Made by a program: the position numbers and the translations under genes. DNA of 64,000 nt from assembly GCA_027063785.1 (NCBI GenBank), contig JAMORC010000005.1, positions 1 through 64,000 on the forward strand. The letters are read 5' to 3'. The stretch comes from Desulfurobacteriaceae bacterium (GTDB lineage Bacteria; Aquificota; Aquificia; Desulfurobacteriales; Desulfurobacteriaceae). Below, in pieces: positions 18,087 through 26,453 of this stretch (positions are counted from its first letter, which is position 1; every line of letters starts with the position of its first letter). The notes beneath the pieces were generated by a model. It worked only from the letters and a program-made list of their open reading frames with translations. It did not search any database and was not told the DNA's origin.

Positions 18087-18175
18087 AGTAGGGAAGTGCT
18101 CGGAGTATAGTTTTGATAGTTTAGGAGGTGTTCAAAATAAATTAGGCCTTTAAGGATTTGATTTGATCTATCGAA

Positions 18176-18181
18176 TATAAT
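18176..18181 (+). promoter_or_regulatory. -10 element upstream of the hdrA-mvh operon
   Basis: A perfect TATAAT lies about 40 bases before the preferred hdrA start codon, predicting transcription from about 18188. No good -35 is visible, so an activator may be needed. The site argues against the upstream in-frame ATG at 18187, which would be at the transcript 5' end with no ribosome-binding site. Confidence 0.5.
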
Positions 18182-18216
18182 ATTTTGTGCATAACCTATA
18201 TTTGGAGAGGTGGTCG

Positions 18217-20526
18217 ATGGAAGAGCCGAGGATAGGAGTTGTTCTCTGCACCTGCGGTGATGTTCTCAAATCAAAAATAGATTTTGATTCTCTTAAAGCC
18301 TTTGCCGAAAGCCTTCCAGGTGTAGAAAAGGTAATAGTTACAAAGGACTTTTGCAAACAACCGGAAAAACAAGCAGCAGAACTAAAAGGTAGGGTGGATG
18401 CTTTAATCTTCGGGGGGTGTTCCGAAAGGTCGTCACTTCAGTTCAACGAAGACCGCATAGAAAAACTCATGGTAGCTTTGGGTTTAGACCCTGCGGCATG
18501 GGAAACGCTCAACCTGAGGGAACAGTGCTATTACATCCATGACGACGTAGAACAAATAAACAACAAAGTAAAAGACATGCTTTTAATGGCTTACGAAAAA
18601 GTTAAAACGAACGTTCCGGCGTTAAAAGAGGAAAATCTGAAGAAAAAAGTTTTAGTAGTTGGTGGAGGAGTGGCAGGTCAACGCTGCGCTCAAGCTTTAT
18701 CTGATTTGGGAATTGAAACCACGTTAGTTGAAGAGAAACCTTACCTCGGCGGCAACGCAGCGAGGATAGCTTTGCTGTGGCAGTCCGAATCTTCACCGTC
18801 ATTCTGCACAAGCGAGTGTGTAATTCCCGTTGTAGGCAGAGATACAATGATAAAAGATAACATTAAAGTAATGGTTAACTCTGAAATTGCCGGCGTTGTA
18901 AAGGAAAACGGCGATTTCAAAGTGAGAATACTGCAAAAAGCACAAAAAGTTGACCCGGCAAAGTGCATTTCCTGCGGTGAATGTGCAAAAGTATGTCCTG
19001 TTGAAATTCCTAATCCGTTTAATTTGGGTAAAACAAAGAGAAAAGCTATCGATAAAGATTTTCCCCTTGCAATTCCAGACTCTTACAACATTGTTGATTC
19101 AGCCTGCACTAATTGTGGAAAATGCGTAGAGGTTTGTCCGACAAACGCTATAGACCTAAACGCCGAAGATAAATACGTCGAAGACGAATTCGGCGCAATT
19201 GTGATAGCTACAGGAATCGGCGGGAAGGATATGAGTGCCTATGAAGAACTGGGATACAAGTATCCTGAAGTTGTAACGCTATTTGAATATGAAAGATACG
19301 TAGCAAACAACTTTTTCGGAAGAAAACCGAAAGAAATAGCCTTTGTTTTATGTAAAAAAGATGATGTGGGTTACTGTTCAAGACTTTGTTGTCTTGCTAC
19401 CGTTAAGGTAGCAGCAATACTTGCCAAAAATCATCCGGATGTGAAGGTGAAAGTCTTTTACAGAAGTTTGAGAACGACGGGAAGAGCGTTCGAAGAACTG
19501 AGAAGAAGAGCCGAAAAAGGCGGCGTTGAATTCATAGAAGAGGTAATAGAAAGGATAGAAAAGGACGAGAACGGAAGGCTTCTAATTAAAGGAGAAAAAG
19601 GAACTTACTCATCGGAAATGGCTGTTTTGGCAGAACCTTTAATTCCGTCTCAAATAAAACTTACCAACATGCTTAACGTTCAAACTGACCAATTCGGATT
19701 TCCTCTGGAATTCCAACCAAGGGTAATTAACCCTATAGAAACATACGTTGAAAGAGTTTTCGTAGCAGGAAGTGCAAAAGGATTCAAAGATGTTCAGGAA
19801 AGTATTGAATCAGGCTTAGGGGCAGCAGTTAGGGTTTATAAGGCGTTAAAAGGGCAGAACAAGAAGTATTACTCGATAATAGACCAGGAGAAGTGTTCAA
19901 GATGCGAAACATGCTTAATGTGCTGTCCCCACGGTGCTATAAGCCTTAAAAATGCTGAAAGTGAAGAAAAAACAATCGTGGAAATAGACCCCAATTTGTG
20001 TAGAGGATGCGGTCTTTGTTACTCAGCATGTCCTTCAAAGGCAATTAAGTTTTCCAACCTCGAAGATGAACAACTAATAAAAATGGCTGAAGTTGCATTT
20101 AAACACCTACCGAAAGACAAGCCGAGAATTCTGGCATTCCTGTGTTACTGGTGTGCATACGGAGCGGCAGACCTTATGGGTATGAAGCTAAAAGAAAAGC
20201 TACCGGAAAACTTTAGGAGCATAAGGGTAAGGTGTTCTGCTTCTTTAAGCCTTGACGTCATAGCCGAAATTATTGAAAGAGATTTGGCTGACGGAATTAT
20301 TGTTGCGGGATGTCCCAAAGATAACTGCCACCACATCTGGGGCAACTACATGCAGGAAAACAGGATAGAAATGTTCAATGAATCCTTAAAAATGTTGGGA
20401 GTGAACGACAAAATCGTTCGCTGGGAGTACATCGGTGTTCCAAACGGTAAGAAACTTGCCAATGCGATAAGGGAAGTTAACGAAATTCTCCTAAAAGTTA
20501 AAGGAGGTAGCCATGTCGAAGCCTAA
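18217..20526 (+). CDS. hdrA: HdrA-like flavin/iron-sulfur subunit fused to an MvhD domain
   Basis: Heterodisulfide-reductase A homologue, a flavoprotein that can bifurcate electrons in methanogens and related bacteria. The FAD motif VLVVGGGVAGQRCAQ is near residue 145. Ferredoxin-type cluster motifs are CISCGECAKVCPVE, CTNCGKCVEVCPTNA, CSRCETCLMCCPHG and CRGCGLCYSACPSK. The C terminus (from about residue 635, FLCYWCAYGAADLMG) is an MvhD/FrhD module that links HdrA to hydrogenase. I choose ATG 18217, preceded by GGAGAGG. It overlaps the hydrogenase small-subunit gene by 14 bases. HdrB and HdrC are missing from the window, so the second electron acceptor is unknown. Confidence 0.92.
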   Translation: MEEPRIGVVLCTCGDVLKSKIDFDSLKAFAESLPGVEKVIVTKDFCKQPEKQAAELKGRVDALIFGGCSERSSLQFNEDRIEKLMVALGLDPAAWETLNLREQCYYIHDDVEQINNKVKDMLLMAYEKVKTNVPALKEENLKKKVLVVGGGVAGQRCAQALSDLGIETTLVEEKPYLGGNAARIALLWQSESSPSFCTSECVIPVVGRDTMIKDNIKVMVNSEIAGVVKENGDFKVRILQKAQKVDPAKCISCGECAKVCPVEIPNPFNLGKTKRKAIDKDFPLAIPDSYNIVDSACTNCGKCVEVCPTNAIDLNAEDKYVEDEFGAIVIATGIGGKDMSAYEELGYKYPEVVTLFEYERYVANNFFGRKPKEIAFVLCKKDDVGYCSRLCCLATVKVAAILAKNHPDVKVKVFYRSLRTTGRAFEELRRRAEKGGVEFIEEVIERIEKDENGRLLIKGEKGTYSSEMAVLAEPLIPSQIKLTNMLNVQTDQFGFPLEFQPRVINPIETYVERVFVAGSAKGFKDVQESIESGLGAAVRVYKALKGQNKKYYSIIDQEKCSRCETCLMCCPHGAISLKNAESEEKTIVEIDPNLCRGCGLCYSACPSKAIKFSNLEDEQLIKMAEVAFKHLPKDKPRILAFLCYWCAYGAADLMGMKLKEKLPENFRSIRVRCSASLSLDVIAEIIERDLADGIIVAGCPKDNCHHIWGNYMQENRIEMFNESLKMLGVNDKIVRWEYIGVPNGKKLANAIREVNEILLKVKGGSHVEA

Positions 20527-21463
20527 ATTTGCTTATTACTTAGCCGGCGGATGCGCCGGATGTGATACGTCATTAGTGGATACTTCGAAGAAGTTAGTGG
20601 AATTTTTGGAAAACGTTGAGTTAGTGTTTTTTGCACCGACAATAGCGGACTTTAAATATAAAGATTTAGAAGCGCTTCCGGACAATTCTATAGATTTCGG
20701 GTTTTTCAGCGGAAACGTTAGAAGTTCGGAGCATGAGCACATAGCAAAATTAATGAGAAGAAAATGTAAAACGCTTGTCGCTTTCGGTATATGCGCAAGT
20801 TTAGGCGGAATAAAAGGACTCGTTAATCTTCATTCACAAAAGGAGCTTATGGAAAAAGCTTATGTTGATACTCCTTCAACGGACAATCCAGAAAAAATCC
20901 TCCCCACCCCCCACTGCACCGTTGACGGCAAATACGACCTTGAACTGCCCGTTCTTAAACCGGCCAAAGCGTTAGACCAAGTAGTAGAAGTTGACTACTA
21001 CGTCGGCGGATGTCCGCCGTCTTACGGCCACATTAAATGGATTCTAGAAAAGCTGTTGTCTGGTGACCTACCGCCTAAAGGCAGCTGGCTTACAATGGGT
21101 AAAGCCGTCTGTGACGTTTGTCCCAGAAACCCCATAAGACACGGCGGTATCAAAAAACGCCCAACAGAAGTTAAAAGAGTTTTGGGTGAAATGCCGGAAG
21201 ATGTCTGTTTACTTGAAGCAGGTTACCTCTGCCTCGGACCTGTAACCTTGGGCGACTGCGATGCAGCATGTTTGAAAGTAAACATTCCATGTAGGGGGTG
21301 CGGCGGTCCAATACCGGGAGTGAGGGACTTCGGCGTTAAAGCCATAAGCACCATAGCTACAGCTATGGGAAGCCTTGATGCCCTCAAGAAAGTTCCAGAC
21401 CCAATGCACCTGTTCTACAGGTACAGCTTGCCGAAATCATCGGTACTTAAACCAAAAGAATAG
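20513..21463 (+). CDS. mvhG: [NiFe]-hydrogenase small subunit, MvhG-like (group 3c)
   Basis: Electron-transfer subunit of a cytosolic hydrogenase. Proximal-cluster ligands appear in GGCAGCDTSL, FGICASLGG and VGGCPPSYGHI; further cysteines in VCDVCPRNP, CLGPVTLGDCDAAC and CRGCGGPIPG supply the other two [4Fe-4S] clusters. No twin-arginine signal is present, so it is cytoplasmic. The length of 316 fits MvhG/VhuG. ATG 20513 follows AAAGGAGG. It passes electrons to the MvhD end of the adjacent HdrA fusion. Confidence 0.92.
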   Translation: MSKPKFAYYLAGGCAGCDTSLVDTSKKLVEFLENVELVFFAPTIADFKYKDLEALPDNSIDFGFFSGNVRSSEHEHIAKLMRRKCKTLVAFGICASLGGIKGLVNLHSQKELMEKAYVDTPSTDNPEKILPTPHCTVDGKYDLELPVLKPAKALDQVVEVDYYVGGCPPSYGHIKWILEKLLSGDLPPKGSWLTMGKAVCDVCPRNPIRHGGIKKRPTEVKRVLGEMPEDVCLLEAGYLCLGPVTLGDCDAACLKVNIPCRGCGGPIPGVRDFGVKAISTIATAMGSLDALKKVPDPMHLFYRYSLPKSSVLKPKE

Positions 21464-21475
21464 TTGGAGGAAGCG

Positions 21476-22933
21476 ATGAGAAAGGCCGAAATAGAACCAA
21501 TCACAAGACTTGAAGGTCACGGCAAAATAACAGTTTTCCTTGACGATAACGGAAACGTTGAAAATGCCTTCCTTCAAGTTGTCGAATTTATGGGATACGA
21601 AAAGTTCCTACAAGGAATGCCCATAGAAGAAGTTCCGAGAACCGCAAGCACTATTTGCGGTGTTTGCAGAGCCGTTCACTTCTCTGCGGCTTTAAAAGCC
21701 GCCGATCAAATATTTTCCGCCGAACCCCCTCCTGCGGCAAAGAAAATCAGAGAACTCCTGCTTTTGGCCCATCACGTAGAAGACCATACAGAAATTCTTT
21801 ACGCGTTAGGTTTACCAGATTTCATTTGCGGACCGACAGCACCGCCTCAGGAAAGAAACTTAATTGGCGTGGCTAAAAAGGTAGGAAAGGAATTGGTAAA
21901 AGACGTTCTCCAAAAACGCTTCTCTGCGGCAAAAATAGTAGAAATTTTAGGCGGCAAACCTGTTCATCCCGTTGCTGCAGTGCCGGGCGGTTGGTCCAAA
22001 AAGGTAACCGAAGAGGAAAAAGCCGAAATAGAAAAGCTTTCCGATGACCTTTTAGAACTCGGGAAGATGACGGTTGAACTGTTTAAAGAAGTTGTAGTTA
22101 AAAACCCCGAATACTCAAAACTCCTGAAAGAGGAAAGCTTTAACGTTGTTACAAACTATATGGGAACGGTTGACGAAAATAACAAGGTTACCTATTACGA
22201 CGGCACCCAAGTAGTTGTATCCCCGGAAGGCAGGGAAATAGTCAGGTTCAAAGGGAAAGAATACTTAGACGTTTTAGCAGAAAAAACGCTTCCTTGGAGC
22301 TATGCTAAATTCCCATATCTCAAACGGAAAGGCTGGAGAGGGCTGGAAGACGGAAAAGATACTCACCTGTGCAGTGTAGGACCTTTGGCGCGATTCAACG
22401 CTTCAGACGGTTATTCAACACCTTTAGCCCAAAAAGCGTACGAAGAAATGATCGAGTTCTTCGGAGAGAAACCAGTCTACAACATTTTCGCCTACCATTG
22501 GGCAAGGGCAATAGAAATTCTTAACCAGGCGGAACTGATAAAAGAACTGCTTAAATCACCGGAGCTTACAGACGAAAAAGTTGTAACACCTCCGGGTAAA
22601 GTTACCGGTGAAGGCGTTGGAATTATCGAAGCGCCAAGGGGAACGCTCATTCATCACTACCGGACAGATGAAAACGGACTCGTAACAGACGCCAACCTGA
22701 TAGTGCCGACCACCATAAACAACGGCTCAATTCAGGTAGCTGTAAGAAAAGCTGCAAAATATTTCATCAAAGACGGTAAAGTTGACGAAGGGACTCTTAA
22801 CCTGATAGAAATGGCTCACAGACCTTACGACTTGTGTTTAGCCTGTGCAACCCACGCTTACCCGGGACACTATCCTACAAACGTTATTATCTATAAAAAC
22901 GGCAAGAGAATAAAGGAATTGAGGAACTATTGA
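21476..22933 (+). CDS. mvhA: [NiFe]-hydrogenase large subunit, MvhA-like (group 3c)
   Basis: Carries the NiFe active site. The N-terminal ligand pair is TICGVCRAVH near residue 57 and the C-terminal pair is CLACATH near residue 461, preceded by D-L rather than the usual D-P. About 25 residues follow the His; these are expected to be cut off by the maturation protease encoded next. I prefer ATG 21476, just after GGAGGAAGCG; a TTG at 21464 precedes that site. Both C-terminal ligands are ordinary cysteines here, unlike the selenoprotein HydA elsewhere in the window. Confidence 0.92.
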   Translation: MRKAEIEPITRLEGHGKITVFLDDNGNVENAFLQVVEFMGYEKFLQGMPIEEVPRTASTICGVCRAVHFSAALKAADQIFSAEPPPAAKKIRELLLLAHHVEDHTEILYALGLPDFICGPTAPPQERNLIGVAKKVGKELVKDVLQKRFSAAKIVEILGGKPVHPVAAVPGGWSKKVTEEEKAEIEKLSDDLLELGKMTVELFKEVVVKNPEYSKLLKEESFNVVTNYMGTVDENNKVTYYDGTQVVVSPEGREIVRFKGKEYLDVLAEKTLPWSYAKFPYLKRKGWRGLEDGKDTHLCSVGPLARFNASDGYSTPLAQKAYEEMIEFFGEKPVYNIFAYHWARAIEILNQAELIKELLKSPELTDEKVVTPPGKVTGEGVGIIEAPRGTLIHHYRTDENGLVTDANLIVPTTINNGSIQVAVRKAAKYFIKDGKVDEGTLNLIEMAHRPYDLCLACATHAYPGHYPTNVIIYKNGKRIKELRNY

Positions 22934-23388
22934 AAATAGTAGTTGTAGGAATTGGAAACCCCTCTTTCGGAGACGATGGGGCAGGGTTTGAAGTCATCAA
23001 GAAATTAAAAAGGAAGGTGGCTGCGTGCCACCTTCTTTCTCCTTCTCTTGAACTCTTAGAGAAAATCAAAAGTTACGATTTAGCAATCTTAGTTGATGCC
23101 GTTGATATAGGGTTAAAACCCGGTGAAGTGATTGAGTTTTCAATTGAAAAGGGAAAAAACAAAGAGCGCTTCGGCGGTTTAACCCACACCCTTTCAATGG
23201 AAGAAATAGTTACGACCGGTTACGAACTCTTTCCCGACGAAATGCCCCAAAAAGTCATCTTCATCGGTATTCAGGTGGAAGGCATACTGCCTTTCACGAA
23301 GGGATTGAGTCTGCCTGTTAAAAAAGCAGTTGAAGAAGTTGCAGATAGAATCGAATGTATTTTCGGGAGGACTTTGAAAACTTTTTAA
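22930..23388 (+). CDS. Hydrogenase maturation protease (HycI/HyaD family)
   Basis: A 152-residue endopeptidase that removes the C-terminal peptide of the large subunit after nickel insertion. The start VVVGIGNPSFGDDGAGFEV has the GxGNxxxxDDGxG signature with the metal-binding acidic residue, and ILVDAVDIGLKPG holds the second. The TTG start overlaps the mvhA stop by four bases, so it most likely serves MvhA. A terminator-like hairpin lies inside the gene. Confidence 0.9.
   Translation: MKIVVVGIGNPSFGDDGAGFEVIKKLKRKVAACHLLSPSLELLEKIKSYDLAILVDAVDIGLKPGEVIEFSIEKGKNKERFGGLTHTLSMEEIVTTGYELFPDEMPQKVIFIGIQVEGILPFTKGLSLPVKKAVEEVADRIECIFGRTLKTF
23013..23040 (+). other. Terminator-like hairpin inside the hydrogenase protease gene
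   Basis: GAAGGTGGC (23013-23021) pairs perfectly with GCCACCTTC (23027-23035) across the loop TGCGT and is followed by TTTCT. It sits about 85 bases into the protease coding sequence. It may lower expression of the protease relative to the hydrogenase, or be chance. Confidence 0.4.
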
Positions 23389-23438
23389 AAACGAATATAC
23401 AGGGTTCATGTCAAATCTTTCTATTTTCCGATTCCTTT

Positions 23439-23447
23439 TGATATGAT
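23439..23447 (+). promoter_or_regulatory. Extended -10 promoter element
   Basis: TGATATGAT is an extended -10 element (TGn plus TATGAT) 27 bases before the lipoprotein gene start; transcription would begin near 23454. No good -35 is seen, which is usual for extended -10 promoters. Confidence 0.45.
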
Positions 23448-23473
23448 TTCCGAAACTCCTCCGGAGAGGAAAG

Positions 23474-25153
23474 ATGAGAAAGCTGTTGACTTTAGTTCTT
23501 CTTTTTACCGCTTCATGCAGCCTTAACAGCCTTAATCCGTTTTCGAAAAAAGAGCAGCATACCTATCAGCCTTACGTTCCGAAGCAGGAGTTAGAGCCGG
23601 TAAACAGTAATCTTAAAGGGGTTGATAACGTTGTTTTTTACATAAGAAGGGAATTTTCTCCTGCCGAAGGAGAAATAGTCCTCAACAGTTACGACGGCTT
23701 CATCATTGATCTCGGTTCCGAGCAGGGTGTACACGTGGGAGATCGGTTTATAAGCGAAAGCGGTGCCATACTTAAGGTGAAGGAAGTTAAGAAGAACTAT
23801 TCTATTGCCCTTCCCACTCTGGGGAACCCACAGGTGGGTGAAAGCGTAAGGAAGTACACTTTCAACAGGGTGCTTCTTATAAACTTTGCAGGTGAGAAAG
23901 GGAAGAAGCTTTACGAAAGGTTAAAGGAGAAAGTTCCTCGGATTCCCCTTGCTGATTACGATAAAGGGGAGAGCTTCAAGAAAACTTTCAAGCTTAAGTT
24001 CCCCGCAGATTTCAAGCGGAAAGTCCCTGTAAATGAACTGACCGGTTACGACGGCTACCTCGTTGTTACTGAGCAGGGGGTTGAGCTTTTTGACGGAACG
24101 AAGAAGCTCCTCAGAGTTTATCCCTGGGAGGGGGCACCCGCTTCGACTTTTTCCCTGTCTCCGGAAATGAGCTTCAAAGTAGTCCTTGACCTTAAAGGTC
24201 ACGGAACGAGCCTCTTTATAGGAAATGTTGACTCAAGTCCCGACAGTGAACTTGTCCTTACTACCGAGAACGATGTCAGGATTTATAAGCTGAAACCTTA
24301 CGGCCTGAAGCTGGTAAAGCGGTTTAAGAATCCTTTCCCCGGTTCTTACCTGTTCCACGTTTCTCCGGTTGACCTGAACGGTGATGGGAAGTTTGAGTTT
24401 GTCATAGACGGCTTCTACCAGGATACAAAAAGCGTTTCCGGCGGTCTCTTCAAGGTTAACAAAGGAAAGCTTGAGAAGATAGCGTCGACCAACCTGATAC
24501 TTTCCACCTTCGATACCGACGGTGACGGGATCAATGACCGGATCTGGGGTCAGAGAGTAAGTACCGAGAGCGACAAGCTCTTTAGCGGTGATGTTTGGGA
24601 ACTTGAGCTTTCCGACGGGAAGCTGAAGAAAGGTAACAAGATTGACGTTCCGAAGGAATTCCAGGTTACAAGTGCTCAAGTTTTTGTAAGCGGAGGGAAG
24701 AAATACTTTGCTTACTATGACCTTGATTACTACTTTAACGTTTCCCTCGGCAAGGAGAGGGTGTGGCGTTCCCCCATACAGATCGGAGCTTCCCCGAACT
24801 GCCTCTACTGGACGATTGAGGATAACCTTGTTAGTTACTACATAACCCCCAAGCCGAAGCCCATAGATATGGACGGTGACGGGAATGAAGAAGTTCTCTT
24901 TTCTCAGAATAAGAATGCGGTTCCCGGTATACTGAGAAACATCTATACCTTTGACGGCGGAAGGGTTCTTCTCCTTTACAGGAACGGTTCTTCCTTTAGC
25001 TGGGAAGAAGCGACGAATCCGCTTTACAAACACGGAGGGATTGAGGAGTTTGATTATGCACCGGATTACGACGTCTTTATTTCTATATTTACCGAGGTAA
25101 ACATACTGAAGAATCCTGAATCGAAAGTTATTTTCCTGAGGCCCAAGATATGA
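23474..25153 (+). CDS. Predicted lipoprotein with FG-GAP/EF-hand-like calcium motifs
   Basis: A 559-residue exported protein. Residues 1-15 are a signal peptide ending in TASC, a plausible lipobox, so it is probably anchored in a membrane. Residues near 65-110 (IIDLGSEQGVHVGDRF) resemble a small beta domain found in some outer-membrane assembly proteins. Three DxDGDG-type loops occur: DLNGDGKFEFV, DTDGDGINDRI and DMDGDGNEEVL, as in FG-GAP/VCBS calcium-binding beta-propellers. ATG 23474 follows GGAGAGG. It overlaps the purine nucleoside phosphorylase gene by four bases. The specific function is unknown. Confidence 0.8.
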   Translation: MRKLLTLVLLFTASCSLNSLNPFSKKEQHTYQPYVPKQELEPVNSNLKGVDNVVFYIRREFSPAEGEIVLNSYDGFIIDLGSEQGVHVGDRFISESGAILKVKEVKKNYSIALPTLGNPQVGESVRKYTFNRVLLINFAGEKGKKLYERLKEKVPRIPLADYDKGESFKKTFKLKFPADFKRKVPVNELTGYDGYLVVTEQGVELFDGTKKLLRVYPWEGAPASTFSLSPEMSFKVVLDLKGHGTSLFIGNVDSSPDSELVLTTENDVRIYKLKPYGLKLVKRFKNPFPGSYLFHVSPVDLNGDGKFEFVIDGFYQDTKSVSGGLFKVNKGKLEKIASTNLILSTFDTDGDGINDRIWGQRVSTESDKLFSGDVWELELSDGKLKKGNKIDVPKEFQVTSAQVFVSGGKKYFAYYDLDYYFNVSLGKERVWRSPIQIGASPNCLYWTIEDNLVSYYITPKPKPIDMDGDGNEEVLFSQNKNAVPGILRNIYTFDGGRVLLLYRNGSSFSWEEATNPLYKHGGIEEFDYAPDYDVFISIFTEVNILKNPESKVIFLRPKI

Positions 25154-25935
25154 GAGCGGCCGAGTTTTTAAGGGAAAAGTTTGGAGAAGACCGATTCGAA
25201 GTTGCTGTTGTCGGTGGTTCGGGCATTAACTTGGGGTCTGGAGAGTCAGAAATCGGCTATTCGGAAGTTCCCGGTATGCCCACTCCCAAGGTTCCCGGCC
25301 ACTCCGGGAGGTTGAAAAAGCTTAAAATCGGTGATAAGCGGGTTCTCTTTTTTGAGGGAAGGTTTCACTACTATGAAGGCAGAAGTGACCGGGAGATACG
25401 GTTCATCCCCGAGCTGTCGTCAGAGCTGGGAGTCAAGCTGTTTATACTTACCTGTTCTTCGGGTGCTGTGTCGAGGAGGGCTGTTTCTTCCGAAATCGGC
25501 GTTGTTTACGATCACGTTAACTTCATGGGCAGGAATCCGCTGGTCGGGCTGATATCCGAATTTGGAGAAAGGGTATTTTTTAATCCGAAGGAGCTTTACG
25601 ATAGGGAATTTTCCGATATTTTCTTGAAGGTCGCTCTTTCGGAAGGGATAAGGGCTGTCCCCGTTGTTCTCGGTGCTACCCTCGGTCCTTCCTATGAGAC
25701 TTTTTCGGAGGTCAGGCTTCTCCAGGTTGCCGGCGCTGACTGCGTTAGTATGTCAACGGTTCCGGAAGCGCTGGTTGCCGGCTTTCTGGGGATGAGGGTG
25801 GTGGCTTTGACCGTTTTCACAAATGATGTGCTTTCACCTGCGGCGGATCATAAAGAAGTTTTGAAAGTTGCCTCGGAACGTTCGGGTAAATTGAGCCTTG
25901 TCCTCAGGAAGGGGATAGAAGCTTTGTTGCTTTAG
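25150..25935 (+). CDS. Purine nucleoside phosphorylase (trimeric PNP/MTAP family)
   Basis: Phosphorolysis of purine nucleosides or methylthioadenosine. Family motifs: VVGGSGIN at the phosphate-binding start, GHSGRLKKL, FEGRFHYYEG, YDHVNFMGRNPLVG, and AGADCVSMSTVPEALVA with the purine-site Met. The length of 261 is typical. Which substrate is preferred (guanosine/inosine or methylthioadenosine) cannot be decided here. The ATG overlaps the lipoprotein stop. Its TAG stop shares bases with the stop of the convergent archaemetzincin gene (TTAG). Confidence 0.92.
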   Translation: MRAAEFLREKFGEDRFEVAVVGGSGINLGSGESEIGYSEVPGMPTPKVPGHSGRLKKLKIGDKRVLFFEGRFHYYEGRSDREIRFIPELSSELGVKLFILTCSSGAVSRRAVSSEIGVVYDHVNFMGRNPLVGLISEFGERVFFNPKELYDREFSDIFLKVALSEGIRAVPVVLGATLGPSYETFSEVRLLQVAGADCVSMSTVPEALVAGFLGMRVVALTVFTNDVLSPAADHKEVLKVASERSGKLSLVLRKGIEALLL

Positions 25936-26453
25936 AGAATTTTTAGTCTTCTCTTGACCGCATCCAGCTTTTTTTTGCAGGCGGGGCAGAAGTCTTCGCC
26001 TTTCCTGTCGGTGTCGGCCAGGGAGTTGGAAAAGTGCATGACGCAGTGCGGGTTCGGGCAGTGGGGAAGGCCGAAGACGTGGCCCATCTCGTGGGTAACT
26101 TCCTTTCTTACTCTTGAGAAAAAAAGGTCTCTATTCTCTGAAAGGAGTCTTGCGTAGGAGACTATTGCGCCTTTAAAGGGGAAAGCAACTCCGAATACAA
26201 AGTTCAGTCCCCTCGAGTAAAGGTCGTAGGGAGTCACTGCAAGGGCAAATAGGGCTTCATTCGGCTTTTCAAGTAAGACATTTTGAAGCTGTCTTTCCGC
26301 CAGCAGCTGTCCTTCCCTTGAGGCCGTAGGGTCGGGGGGTATGGATCCCTCGTAAGCGGGCTCGAGGTCAAACTTCCTGATGAGCACTTCCTCGGTTTCT
26401 GAGATTACCTCGGGAAGGGAGTAGCCGACGGAAAGTATGGAGCAGATGGCCAT
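25932..26453 (-). CDS. amzA: Archaemetzincin-family zinc metallopeptidase
   Basis: A 173-residue predicted protease. The active-site motif HEMGHVFGLPHC-x4-C-V-M matches the archaemetzincin pattern HExxHxxGx3Cx4CM, and a later FCPACKKKL gives the CxxC of a second zinc site. These proteins are found in archaea and scattered bacteria; the physiological substrate is unknown. It is the last gene of the long minus-strand run and starts at the stop codon of hslO. Confidence 0.93.
   Translation of the reverse strand: MAICSILSVGYSLPEVISETEEVLIRKFDLEPAYEGSIPPDPTASREGQLLAERQLQNVLLEKPNEALFALAVTPYDLYSRGLNFVFGVAFPFKGAIVSYARLLSENRDLFFSRVRKEVTHEMGHVFGLPHCPNPHCVMHFSNSLADTDRKGEDFCPACKKKLDAVKRRLKIL

Noticed and set aside
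18187-18216. Upstream start for hdrA
   Set aside because: It coincides with the predicted transcription start and lacks a ribosome-binding site; GGAGAGG points to 18217.
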